Notes: generated by a model from the letters alone, not told the origin. A stretch of 64,000 nt of DNA from Amnibacterium kyonggiense (GCF_004364555.1 NZ_SOAM01000002.1:558001-622000), one strand, 5' to 3'; positions 8,663 through 16,952 are shown, numbered from the stretch's first letter. A program made the numbers and translations.

Positions 8663-9102
8663 CTCAGGAGCTCGACGAGGCGGGCCTCCTCGCCGGGCGG
8701 GATGGTGTCGAGCAGCGCGTCGAGGTCGGCACGCACACCGCCGACGATGTCCTCCAGCCGCTGCGACGCGCTGTCCGTGAGCGCCAGCCGCCGCACGCGG
8801 GCGTCGGAGGGGTGCGGGACCCGGTGCACGAGCCCGGCGCCGGTGAGGCGGTGCACGATCTCCGTCGCGCTGCCCGAGCTGACGCCGAACCGCGCGGCGA
8901 TGTCGCCGACGCGGGCGCTGCCACCGCGGCGCTGCACCCGGTCGAGGTACTGCAGCACGGCGAAGTCGGTGTTGTTCACCCCGAGCGTGAGCCGGACGTG
9001 CTGGTCGAGGGCCTTCTCGGCGTCCTCGACCGCGTCGACCGCCGAGACGAGCGCGTGCGCCGATCCGCTCGCGATCTCGTGCGGCGTCCGCTCGTCGTGC
9101 AT
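8620..9102 (-). CDS. MarR-family transcriptional regulator
   Basis: 160-aa winged-helix regulator. The core reads DFAVLQYLDRVQRRGGSARVGDIAARFGVSSGSATEIVHRLTGAGLVHRVPHPSDARVRRLALT, with the beta-hairpin wing DARVRRL typical of MarR. The ATG at 9102 is chosen over an upstream start that would add a Pro/Arg-rich non-conserved leader. The last 14 codons overlap antisense with the HAD gene. Target and ligand are unknown. Confidence 0.88.
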   Translation of the reverse strand: MHDERTPHEIASGSAHALVSAVDAVEDAEKALDQHVRLTLGVNNTDFAVLQYLDRVQRRGGSARVGDIAARFGVSSGSATEIVHRLTGAGLVHRVPHPSDARVRRLALTDSASQRLEDIVGGVRADLDALLDTIPPGEEARLVELLSQVRDIFRSGSSTT

Positions 9103-9344
9103 GCGCGCTCCCTGGCGCCCCCGGTCCGTCGCAGCCGAGGCGGCCTGACGGAACGATGGACCGATCACGCAGACCGTACTCCTTGCGCGCTGCGGATGCA
9201 CCGCGCGCACCCCGGATCACCGTGCACGCAGGGCCGCGTCGCGCGTGCACGCACCGGCGATCACTCGAAGCGGGGGTCGCCGCCGCAGCCGCTCGTCCGA
9301 GAAGCTGAGAACGACATGAGAGCGACGAGCAGGGAGCCGCGCCG

Positions 9345-10052
9345 GTGACCGCGACCGGGACGACGGGGCGGCCGAAGGTCTGGGACCTCGCCGACGCGTC
9401 CGTCGAGCGCTCCGTCCGGCGTCGCGGCACGGACCCGGGCGGGCCCGTCGCGGCGGCGCTCGGCGTCGTCGCGTTCGCGGCCGCCGCGGCACCCGGCGTC
9501 GCCGATCCCACGCGGTGGAGCGTCGTCGCCGCGGCCGGCTCGATCGCCGTCCTCGTCGGCTTCTCGGCGATGCGCCGGCGACAGGCGGTGCTGTCGCTCC
9601 TGCTCGCGCTCGCCGGGCTCGTGCTCCCCGTGGTCGCCGGCGTGGTGACGATCGCCGACGCGGTCCGCGCACCGGCGGCGGTGCACAGCACGGTCGCCGC
9701 TCACGAGCTGCGGGACCCGCCCGGCGGCCTGCAGCCCTCCGCGGCCTTCGCGTCGCTGTCCGGCCGGCAGCAGTCCGACGCGTCCGCCTTCGCGACGACC
9801 CTGGTGGAGCGGATCCGGACCCTGCACGGCTCGTTCGGCCCCTACCCGACGTCACTCTCGCTCTCGCACGGGTCCGTCGTCGAGGGGTCGGGCCGTCTCG
9901 GCGGGATGTCGCTCGGCGTCGTCCCGGCGGAGGCGCGACTCCTCTACACGGTGTCCCGGTCCGGGGACGCCTTCCGTGTGACCGTCGTCTCCCGCAGCGA
10001 CGAGGACGCGACGGTCACGGCGACTAGCTCGCTCGTCACCGCCCTGCCCTGA
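9345..10052 (+). CDS. Small membrane protein of unknown function
   Basis: 235-aa protein I do not recognise. It has two or three hydrophobic segments (residues ~33-58, 62-75 and 83-108) followed by a soluble C-terminal domain of about 120 residues rich in Ser and Thr (FASLSGRQQSDASAFATTLVERIRTLHG). GTG 9345 is preceded by AGGGAG, an adequate ribosome-binding site. The topology suggests an envelope protein with one extracytoplasmic domain. The 242 bp before it hold no gene. Confidence 0.65.
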   Translation: MTATGTTGRPKVWDLADASVERSVRRRGTDPGGPVAAALGVVAFAAAAAPGVADPTRWSVVAAAGSIAVLVGFSAMRRRQAVLSLLLALAGLVLPVVAGVVTIADAVRAPAAVHSTVAAHELRDPPGGLQPSAAFASLSGRQQSDASAFATTLVERIRTLHGSFGPYPTSLSLSHGSVVEGSGRLGGMSLGVVPAEARLLYTVSRSGDAFRVTVVSRSDEDATVTATSSLVTALP

Positions 10053-10073
10053 CCCGACCGCAGCGGAGGCGGT

Positions 10074-11570
10074 TCAGCCGTACGGCTGCCAGGACCGCCA
10101 CGCGGCCCTGACCTCGGGCCGCGGGTCCTCCTCCAGCCGGTCCTCGCGGTCGAACACGAGCGTCCTCCGCCGCTCGCCGTCGAACGGCGGCCACCACGCC
10201 GGCGGCGCACCGGCCCGGGCGAACGCGAGCCAGGCGCCCGACATCCGCCCGGTGAGCGCGCGGGCCTCGCGGTCCCAGCCGAGCAGCGTCGCGAGGCGCC
10301 GCGTCGGTCCGCCGGGCCGGGCCATCACGTGGTCGAGCTCCGAGCCGTGGGCCGCGCCGAGCCCGATCGCCCGCATCGCGGGCGGTGCGAAGTCGAAGCG
10401 GTACATCCACACCGGTGCGACCGTCGCGTGGCCGGCGGCGACCTCGACGGCCGGCGCCCAGAACATCAGGTCCGTGACGAAGCGCTCGAGGTCCTTGCCG
10501 CGCCGCGCGCGGCCGTACTCGGCCAGCACGAGCGCCTTCGCATCCGGAGCGGTCGCGTCGAAGAGCCGGTCCATGCGGACCGGGGTCGCCCGCAGGCCGC
10601 GCATCCGCTGGAACAGCGTGCCCTCGTCGGCGTTCGTGCCGATCACGAGCGGCAGCGGCAGGCCCTCCCCGCGGCGGAGTACCTCGTGGGGGTAGCCGGG
10701 GACGAGGTCGCCGTCGACCACGGGCCCGAGCACGCGGGCGGCCGGCTGCCGGTCCGAGACCGCGAGGTCGAGCCGGGTGGTCGCCGCGACGAGCTCCTGC
10801 GCGTCGGCGGTCCGCAGCGCCGCGGCGCCGCCGGGCAGGTCCTCGACGAGCTCCGCGGCCCACCCCTGCGACCGGGCGCTGCCGTGGACGGCGGCGATGG
10901 TCGGGCTCTCCGCGATCGCCCGCGCGAACAGCCCCGTTGCGGCGGGGATCGACAGGAGGGTGAGCACGCTCGTCGCCCCGGCGGACTCCCCGAAGAGCGT
11001 CACGTCGTCGGGGTCGCCTCCGAACGCGGCGATGTTGTCGCGGACCCAGGCGAGCGCGGCGAGCTGGTCGCGCAGGCCGACGTTCGTCTCGACCGGTTCC
11101 TCGGGCGTCCCGTAGGCGGACAGGTCGAGCCAGCCGAGCGCGCTCACGCGGTAGTTGAAGCCGACGAACACCACGTCGCCCGCCGCGGCGAGCGTCTCAC
11201 CGCGGTACTGCCCGGCGATCGCACCACCGATGCCGAACGCGCCGCCGTAGATGAAGACCATGACGGGCTTCCGCTCCGCGCCGCCGGTGCGGCGGGCCAC
11301 GGTCAGGGTCAGGCAGTCCTCGGACATCGGCGTCCGCAGCCCGGCGCCGGTGAGGGTCGACGTGCGGGGCTGGGGCGGCAGCGGACCGTCCGTCGTCGCG
11401 TCGCGCACGCCCTCCCACGGCTCGGGCGGCTGCGGCGCGCGGAAGCGGAGCGGCCCGACGGGCGGCGCCGCGTACGGCACGCCCCGCCAGACGGTGAGGC
11501 CCGCCTCGCGCCGGCCGCGGACCCGCCCGGCAGTGGTGCGCACGACGGTGCTGACGGCTCCCCCACCCAT
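10074..11570 (-). CDS. Type B carboxylesterase / para-nitrobenzyl esterase family
   Basis: 498-aa alpha/beta hydrolase of the carboxylesterase B family. It shows the N-terminal WRGVPYAAPPVGPLRFRAP block, the EDCLTL motif, the oxyanion-hole loop VFIYGGAFGIG, the nucleophile GESAGA, the acidic residue in GTNADEGTLF and a His in AAHGSELDHV. Length and motif order are normal for the family. No signal peptide is seen, so it probably acts in the cytoplasm on small esters. The start ATGGGTGGGGG at 11570 is the only good start in frame near the motif-bearing region. It diverges from a small DUF2510 gene. Confidence 0.9.
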   Translation of the reverse strand: MGGGAVSTVVRTTAGRVRGRREAGLTVWRGVPYAAPPVGPLRFRAPQPPEPWEGVRDATTDGPLPPQPRTSTLTGAGLRTPMSEDCLTLTVARRTGGAERKPVMVFIYGGAFGIGGAIAGQYRGETLAAAGDVVFVGFNYRVSALGWLDLSAYGTPEEPVETNVGLRDQLAALAWVRDNIAAFGGDPDDVTLFGESAGATSVLTLLSIPAATGLFARAIAESPTIAAVHGSARSQGWAAELVEDLPGGAAALRTADAQELVAATTRLDLAVSDRQPAARVLGPVVDGDLVPGYPHEVLRRGEGLPLPLVIGTNADEGTLFQRMRGLRATPVRMDRLFDATAPDAKALVLAEYGRARRGKDLERFVTDLMFWAPAVEVAAGHATVAPVWMYRFDFAPPAMRAIGLGAAHGSELDHVMARPGGPTRRLATLLGWDREARALTGRMSGAWLAFARAGAPPAWWPPFDGERRRTLVFDREDRLEEDPRPEVRAAWRSWQPYG

Positions 11571-11613
11571 GCCAGCAGGTCTAGACCCCCCGGACTGGGG
11601 AGATGCCGGAGGG

Positions 11614-11671
11614 GGACAGACCGGGCAGTCTGTCCTCACCCCCAGAACCACCGTTCCCCACCCCGGGAACG
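11614..11671. promoter_or_regulatory. Two inverted repeats between divergent esterase and DUF2510 genes
   Basis: GGACAGAC-N6-GTCTGTCC (11614-11635) and CGTTCCC-N6-GGGAACG (11652-11671) are both perfect inverted repeats in the 126-bp divergent spacer. The second lies 25 bp upstream of the DUF2510 start and could be an operator or a leader hairpin. No regulator is encoded next door. Confidence 0.4.
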
Positions 11672-11696
11672 TCTCCCACCCAAGGAGATCGTCCGC

Positions 11697-11873
11697 ATGG
11701 ACACCACCACGCTTCCCGCCGGCTGGTACACCGACGCCGCCGACCCCGCCTTCCTGCGCTACTGGACCGGCACCGCCTGGTCCTCGCACCGCAAGTCGCG
11801 CCCGGGCCTGCCGACCTCGTATCAGCAGGAGCAGTCCCGCCGCCGCTTCGCGCGCTCCCGCCGCATCGGCTGA
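11697..11873 (+). CDS. Stand-alone DUF2510 mini-protein
   Basis: A 58-aa protein that is almost only a DUF2510 module (PAGWYTDAADPAFLRYWTGTAWSSHRK), followed by a basic tail SRRRFARSRRIG. DUF2510 is normally found at the N-terminus of actinobacterial membrane proteins and its role is unknown. ATG 11697 follows a good ribosome-binding site AAGGAG at 11682-11687. The lack of any membrane segment or partner domain is unusual. Confidence 0.8.
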   Translation: MDTTTLPAGWYTDAADPAFLRYWTGTAWSSHRKSRPGLPTSYQQEQSRRRFARSRRIG

Positions 11874-11999
11874 CGCAGCACCTCGGCCGGCGGGCCGGGC
11901 CCCCGACCCTCCCGCCGACCGAGCCCTCCGCGCCCGCTCATCCGCGACATGCCGCGGCCGGTCCGCCGCACCCCCCGGACGGGGGACGAACCTGCTGCC

Positions 12000-12323
12000 G
12001 TGCGACTCGCGAAGCCCCTCCTCGTCGCCGCGCTCGTGGCCGCGGCCCTGCCACTGACCGGGTGTGCGCCCGCCGCGGCGCCGCCCGGCCGGGTCGTCAT
12101 CCGCGTCGAGCCGTCCGCGAGACCCGAGGCCTACGAGGTGCACCTCGCCCAGGCCGACGCGGGCTTCCGCTCGACCTTCCGCCTCCGCTCCGGGCAGACG
12201 CGAAGCGTCACCGTGCCGAAGGGCTGGATCACCGTCCGCGTGGCCGGCCTGTGCGTCCTCCCGGCGCCCACGACCGGCACCACCACGGTCGAGGTGCGGC
12301 CGAACGACTGCCGGGTGGTCTGA
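12000..12323 (+). CDS. Small lipoprotein
   Basis: 107-aa secreted protein with a classical lipoprotein signal: basic start, hydrophobic LLVAALVAAALP, then lipobox LTGC near residue 22, where the Cys would be lipidated. The mature part (~85 aa) is beta-rich with two more Cys (GLCVLPAPTTGTTTVEVRPNDC) that could form a disulfide. GTG 12000 is chosen because it starts the signal peptide and follows GGGGGA. Function unknown. Confidence 0.78.
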   Translation: MRLAKPLLVAALVAAALPLTGCAPAAAPPGRVVIRVEPSARPEAYEVHLAQADAGFRSTFRLRSGQTRSVTVPKGWITVRVAGLCVLPAPTTGTTTVEVRPNDCRVV

Positions 12324-12329
12324 GCCCGC

Positions 12330-12845
12330 TCAGCCGAGACCGGCGAGCAGCGCCGCGTCGGACTCGGCGGGCGCGGTCGGCACGACCACGACCGGGCGGT
12401 ACTGCCGGTGCGCGAGGCGGAGGGCCACGGAGCCCGTGAACGCGTGGCGCAGCGCCCCACGGAACCCGCCCGGCCGCGCGCCCACGACGATCATCAGGGC
12501 GTCCTCCTGCTCGGCCACCTCCATCAGCGCGTCCGCGGCGAGGCCGACCAGCTCGCGCATCGACCACGGCACGCCGCTCGGGGCGAGGACGGTCCGGATC
12601 TCCTCGAGCCGGTCCTCGCTGAACATGGGGCCCACGGAGGCCAGGTCGGGATCGATCGGCGCGGTGAGCAAGGAGCCGTCGGGCAGCTCCTGGTACGCGT
12701 ACCGGGTCGCGTCCGCGGCGACGCAGACCAGCTCCGCGTCGAACGCCCGCGCGTAGTCCGCCGCCACCTGCACCACCCACAGGGGCTGGTCCGGAAGGAT
12801 CCCGACCACGATCGTGCGGCGGGATGCGGTGCTGTCGTCGCTCAA
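12330..12845 (-). CDS. Universal stress protein (UspA family)
   Basis: 171-aa single-domain universal stress protein. The first strand is TIVVGILPDQPLW. The C-terminal nucleotide-binding signature is VVGARPGGFRGALRHAFTGSVALRLAHRQYRPVVVV, close to the G-x2-G-x9-G(S/T) pattern of ATP-binding Usp proteins. TTG at 12845 is chosen because a strong Shine-Dalgarno AGGAGGT lies 6 nt upstream; the next upstream in-frame ATG adds a non-conserved Arg-rich leader. It is convergent with the lipoprotein gene, 6 bp apart. Confidence 0.85.
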   Translation of the reverse strand: MSDDSTASRRTIVVGILPDQPLWVVQVAADYARAFDAELVCVAADATRYAYQELPDGSLLTAPIDPDLASVGPMFSEDRLEEIRTVLAPSGVPWSMRELVGLAADALMEVAEQEDALMIVVGARPGGFRGALRHAFTGSVALRLAHRQYRPVVVVPTAPAESDAALLAGLG

Positions 12846-13054
12846 CAGAGACCTCCTCGTCCTCCTCGGATCCTGGACCTCCCGCCCTGCCGGAACCTGG
12901 GACCGCGGCGCGCCTTGCCAGGGTCGCCGCAGCACCCCATGCCAATCTGACCCTGAGGATCGGCGCCGCCCCGGCCGTGATCGCGCGGAGCGCGCGCTGA
13001 CCGAACCCCCTGTGCACCCCGCCCGTCAGGTCCGCGTGAAGGAGACGCCGCCCC

Positions 13055-13543
13055 GTGTCCGTCGAGTTGGTCGTGCTGCTGGCCCTCGCGGTCGCGGCCG
13101 TCACCGGGATCGTCGCCGGGGTGGTCGCCCTCTTGCGCCGGGCCGCCGAGCGCGCGTCCCGGCTCGAGGCGGACCCGACGACGCCTCGGGTGGCGGCGGA
13201 GGTCCACGCCGGCGAGGAGCAGGTGCTGATCCACCTCGCGCGGGCGCTCGAGCTCCCCTCCGACCGCGACGACGTCGCCTACGGCCAGATCTACATCGTG
13301 GGCTCGGCGGGGATGACGCTGAAGCTCGCGTCCCGATCGGAGATCGGTCGGGGCCTCGACGCGGAGGTTCGGGTGCAGCGCACGCGCCGCGCCTCCCTCG
13401 CCGAGTACTACGTGCTCCGGCTCCCGGGCGACGAATCGCTGCACGACGACATCGTGGACCTCGACGGCCGCATCGCCGCTGCGCTCCACACGCTCGACCC
13501 CGAGGCCCACGTGCGGCGGGCGGGCCGCGCCGCGGTCGGCTGA
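13055..13543 (+). CDS. Single-pass membrane protein of unknown function
   Basis: 162-aa protein with one N-terminal membrane segment (ELVVLLALAVAAVTGIVAGVVALL) and a basic, then mixed charged cytoplasmic or extracytoplasmic domain. No family is recognised. GTG 13055 has AAGGAGAC about 8 nt upstream. It ends 4 bp from the stop of the convergent kinase-GAF gene. Confidence 0.65.
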   Translation: MSVELVVLLALAVAAVTGIVAGVVALLRRAAERASRLEADPTTPRVAAEVHAGEEQVLIHLARALELPSDRDDVAYGQIYIVGSAGMTLKLASRSEIGRGLDAEVRVQRTRRASLAEYYVLRLPGDESLHDDIVDLDGRIAAALHTLDPEAHVRRAGRAAVG

Positions 13544-13547
13544 CCCG

Positions 13548-14909
13548 TCAGGACTCGCGGGAGAAGAGCGCGCGCCGCACCGCGCGGCGCAGGTCCACCT
13601 CGTGCCCGACGAGCTGCGCGAGGTCGGCGAGCGTCGCCGTCTCCTCGATGCCGAACTCGCGGGGCAGCGCGTCGCAGACGGCGAGCACGCCGATGCGCGC
13701 GCCGGTCGCGTCGAGGATCGGCTGCACGGCCATCGACCGCACCGGGGCGAGCTGCACCGCGCCCGCAGTCCGCGCGTCGTCGCGGACGTCCGCGACCGAC
13801 CACCCGTCGCTGCGGTCCACGACGAGCGCCTTCGTCGCGAGCGCGACGAGTTCCCCGCGGTGCGCCTCCGGCACGAACGCGGACGCCTCCTCCCGCGGAT
13901 CGCCGAGCACGACGAACGCGGCCGGCGTCCGCAGCAGCCGCGCGGCGATGCCCGTGATCCGCGCGAACTCGCGGTCGGGCGGCACGTCCGCGATGACGGG
14001 CGCGGGTGCCGCCGCCGGCGCCGCGGGGGCGGGCTGCTCCGTCGCCACGTCGCTCGAGATCTGCTCGGCGAGCGAGCGCTCGAACTGCGAGCGCGCCTCC
14101 TCGAGCTGCAGCCGCTCCGACGGCGACCGCCGGGTCATGCCGACGAGCACGGCGGCGAGGCGGGGCGGGATCGAGTCGGGGATCTCCGGATCCCGGCTCA
14201 GCCGCGCGAACGCGGACTCGATCACGGTGCCGGGGAAGGAGACGCGACCCGTCGCCGCCTGGAGGAGCACGAGGCCGAGCGAGTAGACGTCGGAGGCGCT
14301 CGCGAGTACGCCGCCCTCCACCTGCTCCGGGCTCAGGTACGCCGCGGTGCCGACCGTGAACTCGCCGTCGTCCGCCGGGCTGCCGAGCACGGTGGCGATG
14401 CCGAAGTCGGAGAGCTTGCCCCGCAGCCGGCGATCGCTCCACCGGCCGGAGAGCAGGACGTTCGCCGGCTTGATGTCGCGGTGCAGCCAGCCGCGCTCGT
14501 GCACGTAGAGGAGGGCGTCGCAGAGGTCGAGCCCGAGGTAGGCGACCTGCATCGGGGTGAGCGCCCCGCTCCGGAGCGCCTGCCCGAGGTCCGGGCCGTC
14601 GACCCGCTCCATCACGAGGTAGATGTGCGGCTGGTCCGGGTCCGTGTCGTCCACCCCGGCGTCGAACAGCGTGACGAGCGCGTGGTGGCTGAGCCCGGCG
14701 AGCATCTGCGCCTCGTGCTGCTGCTCCCGCAGCACCCGCGCGGAGTCGGTCGGGGCGGTGAAGACCTTGATCGCGACGGGGCGGTTCAGCAGCGTGTCGT
14801 GGGCGGCGTAGACGACGGCGGTGCCGCCCCTGCCGATGACGTGCTCGACGCGATAGCGCTCCGGGAGGACGACGCGCGCACCTCCGCGCTCGGGGATCGG
14901 CGAGCTCAT
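13548..14909 (-). CDS. Soluble Ser/Thr protein kinase with C-terminal GAF domain
   Basis: 453-aa Hanks-type kinase. The glycine loop is GRGGTAVVYA (26-35), the ATP-binding Lys is in VAIKVF (K48), the catalytic loop is HRDIKPAN (D145), then DFG (168-170) and LSPEQ (192-196); all key catalytic residues are present. Residues ~313-440 form a GAF domain (DREFARITGIAARLL, then SMAVQPILDATGARIGVLAVCDALPREFG) joined by an Ala/Pro linker. No membrane segment is predicted. The start lies 25 bp after the rhodopsin stop on the same strand, with no promoter or terminator visible between, so the two are probably co-transcribed. GAF domains bind small ligands or mediate dimerisation; a light-linked role is inference from context. 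Confidence 0.92.
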   Translation of the reverse strand: MSSPIPERGGARVVLPERYRVEHVIGRGGTAVVYAAHDTLLNRPVAIKVFTAPTDSARVLREQQHEAQMLAGLSHHALVTLFDAGVDDTDPDQPHIYLVMERVDGPDLGQALRSGALTPMQVAYLGLDLCDALLYVHERGWLHRDIKPANVLLSGRWSDRRLRGKLSDFGIATVLGSPADDGEFTVGTAAYLSPEQVEGGVLASASDVYSLGLVLLQAATGRVSFPGTVIESAFARLSRDPEIPDSIPPRLAAVLVGMTRRSPSERLQLEEARSQFERSLAEQISSDVATEQPAPAAPAAAPAPVIADVPPDREFARITGIAARLLRTPAAFVVLGDPREEASAFVPEAHRGELVALATKALVVDRSDGWSVADVRDDARTAGAVQLAPVRSMAVQPILDATGARIGVLAVCDALPREFGIEETATLADLAQLVGHEVDLRRAVRRALFSRES

Positions 14910-14934
14910 CGGGCGGGCGGCTCCGACGGTCGCG

Positions 14935-15810
14935 TCACGGGGTCGAGCGTACCGGTCGGCTCGCTCCCTCCGAATGCCGCAGCTGGTCGATCCAGATGCT
15001 CTCGGGATGCACGTCGTCCGCCGCGAGCACGTCCGCCGCGGTGCGGATCCGGGCCACGCGGAGCAGCAGCAGCCCGAAGAGCACCTTCGCGACGATGTCC
15101 GCGCCCGACATGAGCAGGTGCTCGGTGACGGTCAGCGCGCCCGAGCTCGCGACGCCCTGCAGTCCGTAGGCGATCGGGTAGACGAACCACACGACGAGGA
15201 GCACGACCATCGCCGAGACCATCGGCCCGCGTGCCGCCGCCGGCAGCACGGGCAGGGACTTCAGCACCACGCCGATGACGACCGCGTAGACGATCACGAA
15301 GCAGACCGACGAGGCGATCCCGAGGCCGAGCAGCGCGCCGAAGTCGGCCCCGTTCCCGACGACGACCGCGCCGAGGAAGCCGAGCGTCACCATCGCCACC
15401 GCCGCGGCCCCGCCGAGCACCTTGGCGCGCATCGCCGCCCGGCCCACGACCGCGGACACGGCGACCACCTCGACGACGAGCAGGGGGACGCTCACCGTCC
15501 AGTCCATGTACCGCGCGGTCCACGTGCCCATCGCCGTGCCCGTCGGCACCCACAGATCGCCGGATCGGCGGTAGCCGCTGTGCATCTCGAACGCGAGGAG
15601 GAGGTAGGACAGGAAGGCGACCGTGCAGACCGCGACGCTCGCGTGGACGGCGGGGCGGTAGCGGTCCCCGACCTCACGGCGCGCGGACCACATCCGGGTG
15701 AGCATCGCGGCGAGGCAGAACGCTGCGACGGCGATGCCGTACTCGATGAGGGCGTGCTCGCCGTCGGTCAGGGACACCGTCCAGGGCGGGACGACATCCG
15801 TGTTACGCAC
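14935..15810 (-). CDS. Microbial (type I) rhodopsin with D-S-E motif
   Basis: Seven-helix retinal protein, 291 aa from GTG 15810 or 280 aa from GTG 15777. Numbered from 15810, helix C reads ARYMDWTVSVPLLVVE, giving Arg100, the Schiff-base counterion Asp103, Ser107 where bacteriorhodopsin has Thr89, and Glu114 at the proton-donor position. Helix F has WFVYP (Trp208, Tyr211) but Tyr215 replaces Trp189. Helix G has ADIVAK with Asp238 and the retinal-binding Lys242. Leu111 occupies the colour-tuning site that favours green light. The His of proteorhodopsin helix B is absent (Ser69). A ~40-residue cytoplasmic tail follows helix G. Start 15810 is preferred because GACGCT lies 6 nt upstream; neither start has a ribosome-binding site. 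A proton pump is the simplest reading; a sensory role is possible given the kinase gene behind it. Confidence 0.92.
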   Translation of the reverse strand: MRNTDVVPPWTVSLTDGEHALIEYGIAVAAFCLAAMLTRMWSARREVGDRYRPAVHASVAVCTVAFLSYLLLAFEMHSGYRRSGDLWVPTGTAMGTWTARYMDWTVSVPLLVVEVVAVSAVVGRAAMRAKVLGGAAAVAMVTLGFLGAVVVGNGADFGALLGLGIASSVCFVIVYAVVIGVVLKSLPVLPAAARGPMVSAMVVLLVVWFVYPIAYGLQGVASSGALTVTEHLLMSGADIVAKVLFGLLLLRVARIRTAADVLAADDVHPESIWIDQLRHSEGASRPVRSTP

Positions 15811-15873
15811 GTTACAAGCGTCCCACGGAATCCGAGCGGAATTCCCGAGAGTCGGGTGCGGCAGGATCGGGAC
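15811..15873. promoter_or_regulatory. Divergent promoter region of rhodopsin and agmatine deiminase
   Basis: CAGGAT at 15862-15867 lies 6 nt before the agmatine deiminase GTG, and GACGCT (15817-15822, minus strand) lies 6 nt before the rhodopsin GTG. Between them two CGGAAT units repeat with an 11-bp period (15826-15831 and 15837-15842), covering the rhodopsin -35 region where no TTGACA-like hexamer is seen. This suggests an activator or an alternative sigma factor. Confidence 0.45.
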
Positions 15874-16929
15874 GTGGGATCCCCGTGGCGCATGCCGGCC
15901 GAGACCGAGCCGCACGAGCGGCTCTGGATGGCCTTCCCCCGGCCGAACGAGACGTTCGGGCCGGGTCAGCCGGAGGAGGAGTCGGCGGCGTGGGCCGCCG
16001 TCGCGAACGCCGCCGTCGCGTTCGAGCCCCTCACGATGCTCGTCGACCCCGTCGCGCTGCCGACGGCCCGCCGACTGCTCGACCCGGCCGTCGAGCTGGT
16101 CGAGCAGGAGCTCGACGACGCGTGGCTCCGCGACTCCGGACCGACGTTCGTCACCGACGGCGAGGGGCGGCTCGGCGCGGTCGACTGGTCCTTCAACGGG
16201 TGGGGCGACCACCCGTGGTCCGCGTGGGCGAAGGACCGCCTCGTCGGCGCCGCCGTGGGCGCGGCCGCCGGGGCGGCCGTGCTGCCCTCCCTGCTCGTGA
16301 ACGAGGGCGGCGGCATCCACGTCGACGGCGAGGGCACGGTGCTCCTGACCGAGACGGTGCAGCTCGACCCGCGTCGCAACCCCTACGCGGACCGCGCCCG
16401 CGTGGAGGCGGAGCTCGCCCGGACCATCGGCGCCACGACCGCCGTGTGGCTGCCGCGCGGCCTCACCCGCGACTACGAGCGCTACGGGACGAGCGGCCAC
16501 GTCGACATCTGCGCGACCATCCCGTCGCCGGGCCGCGTGCTGCTCCACGACCAGCGCGACCCCGGGCATCCGGACCATGCCGTCACGGCGCTCCTGCGGC
16601 GGACGCTCGAGGAGGCGGTCGACGCGGCCGGGCGCTCCTTCGAGATCGTTCATCTTCCGGCGCCCGAGACCCTCCGCGACGCCGAGGGCTTCGTCGACTG
16701 GTCCTACGTCAACCACGTCGTCGTGAACGGCGGGGTGATCGCCTGCGGCTTCGGCGAGCCCCGCGCCGATGCGGCGGCCCGGGAGGCGCTGGCCGAGGCG
16801 TACCCCGGCCGACGCGTCGTCACGATCGACGCCCGGGCGATCTTCGCGTGCGGCGGCGGCATCCACTGCATCACCCAGCAGCAGCCCGCCACGCCGACGA
16901 GCAGCGGAATCGTTGCCTCCCGGGGCTGA
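15874..16929 (+). CDS. aguA: Agmatine deiminase / peptidyl-arginine deiminase family
   Basis: 351-aa amidinotransferase-fold enzyme converting agmatine to N-carbamoylputrescine. It carries the N-terminal WRMPAETEPHERLWMAFP block, RDSGPTFV, NEGGGIHVDGEGT, the His/Asp region GTSGHVDICATI and the C-terminal nucleophile motif FACGGGIHCITQQQP with catalytic Cys. GTG 15874 is chosen because homologues carry the W-x-MPAE block and CAGGAT is 6 nt upstream; ATG 15892 is the alternative. It diverges from the rhodopsin gene and is followed 23 bp later by a kinase gene on the same strand. Confidence 0.9.
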   Translation: MGSPWRMPAETEPHERLWMAFPRPNETFGPGQPEEESAAWAAVANAAVAFEPLTMLVDPVALPTARRLLDPAVELVEQELDDAWLRDSGPTFVTDGEGRLGAVDWSFNGWGDHPWSAWAKDRLVGAAVGAAAGAAVLPSLLVNEGGGIHVDGEGTVLLTETVQLDPRRNPYADRARVEAELARTIGATTAVWLPRGLTRDYERYGTSGHVDICATIPSPGRVLLHDQRDPGHPDHAVTALLRRTLEEAVDAAGRSFEIVHLPAPETLRDAEGFVDWSYVNHVVVNGGVIACGFGEPRADAAAREALAEAYPGRRVVTIDARAIFACGGGIHCITQQQPATPTSSGIVASRG

Positions 16930-16952
16930 CGTCCACGTTCGGGTCGGGGAGA

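Noticed and set aside
15777-15810. GTG 15777 as the rhodopsin start
   Set aside because: It has no ribosome-binding site or promoter-like hexamer at the usual distance; GTG 15810 fits the leaderless pattern. Kept as an alternative.
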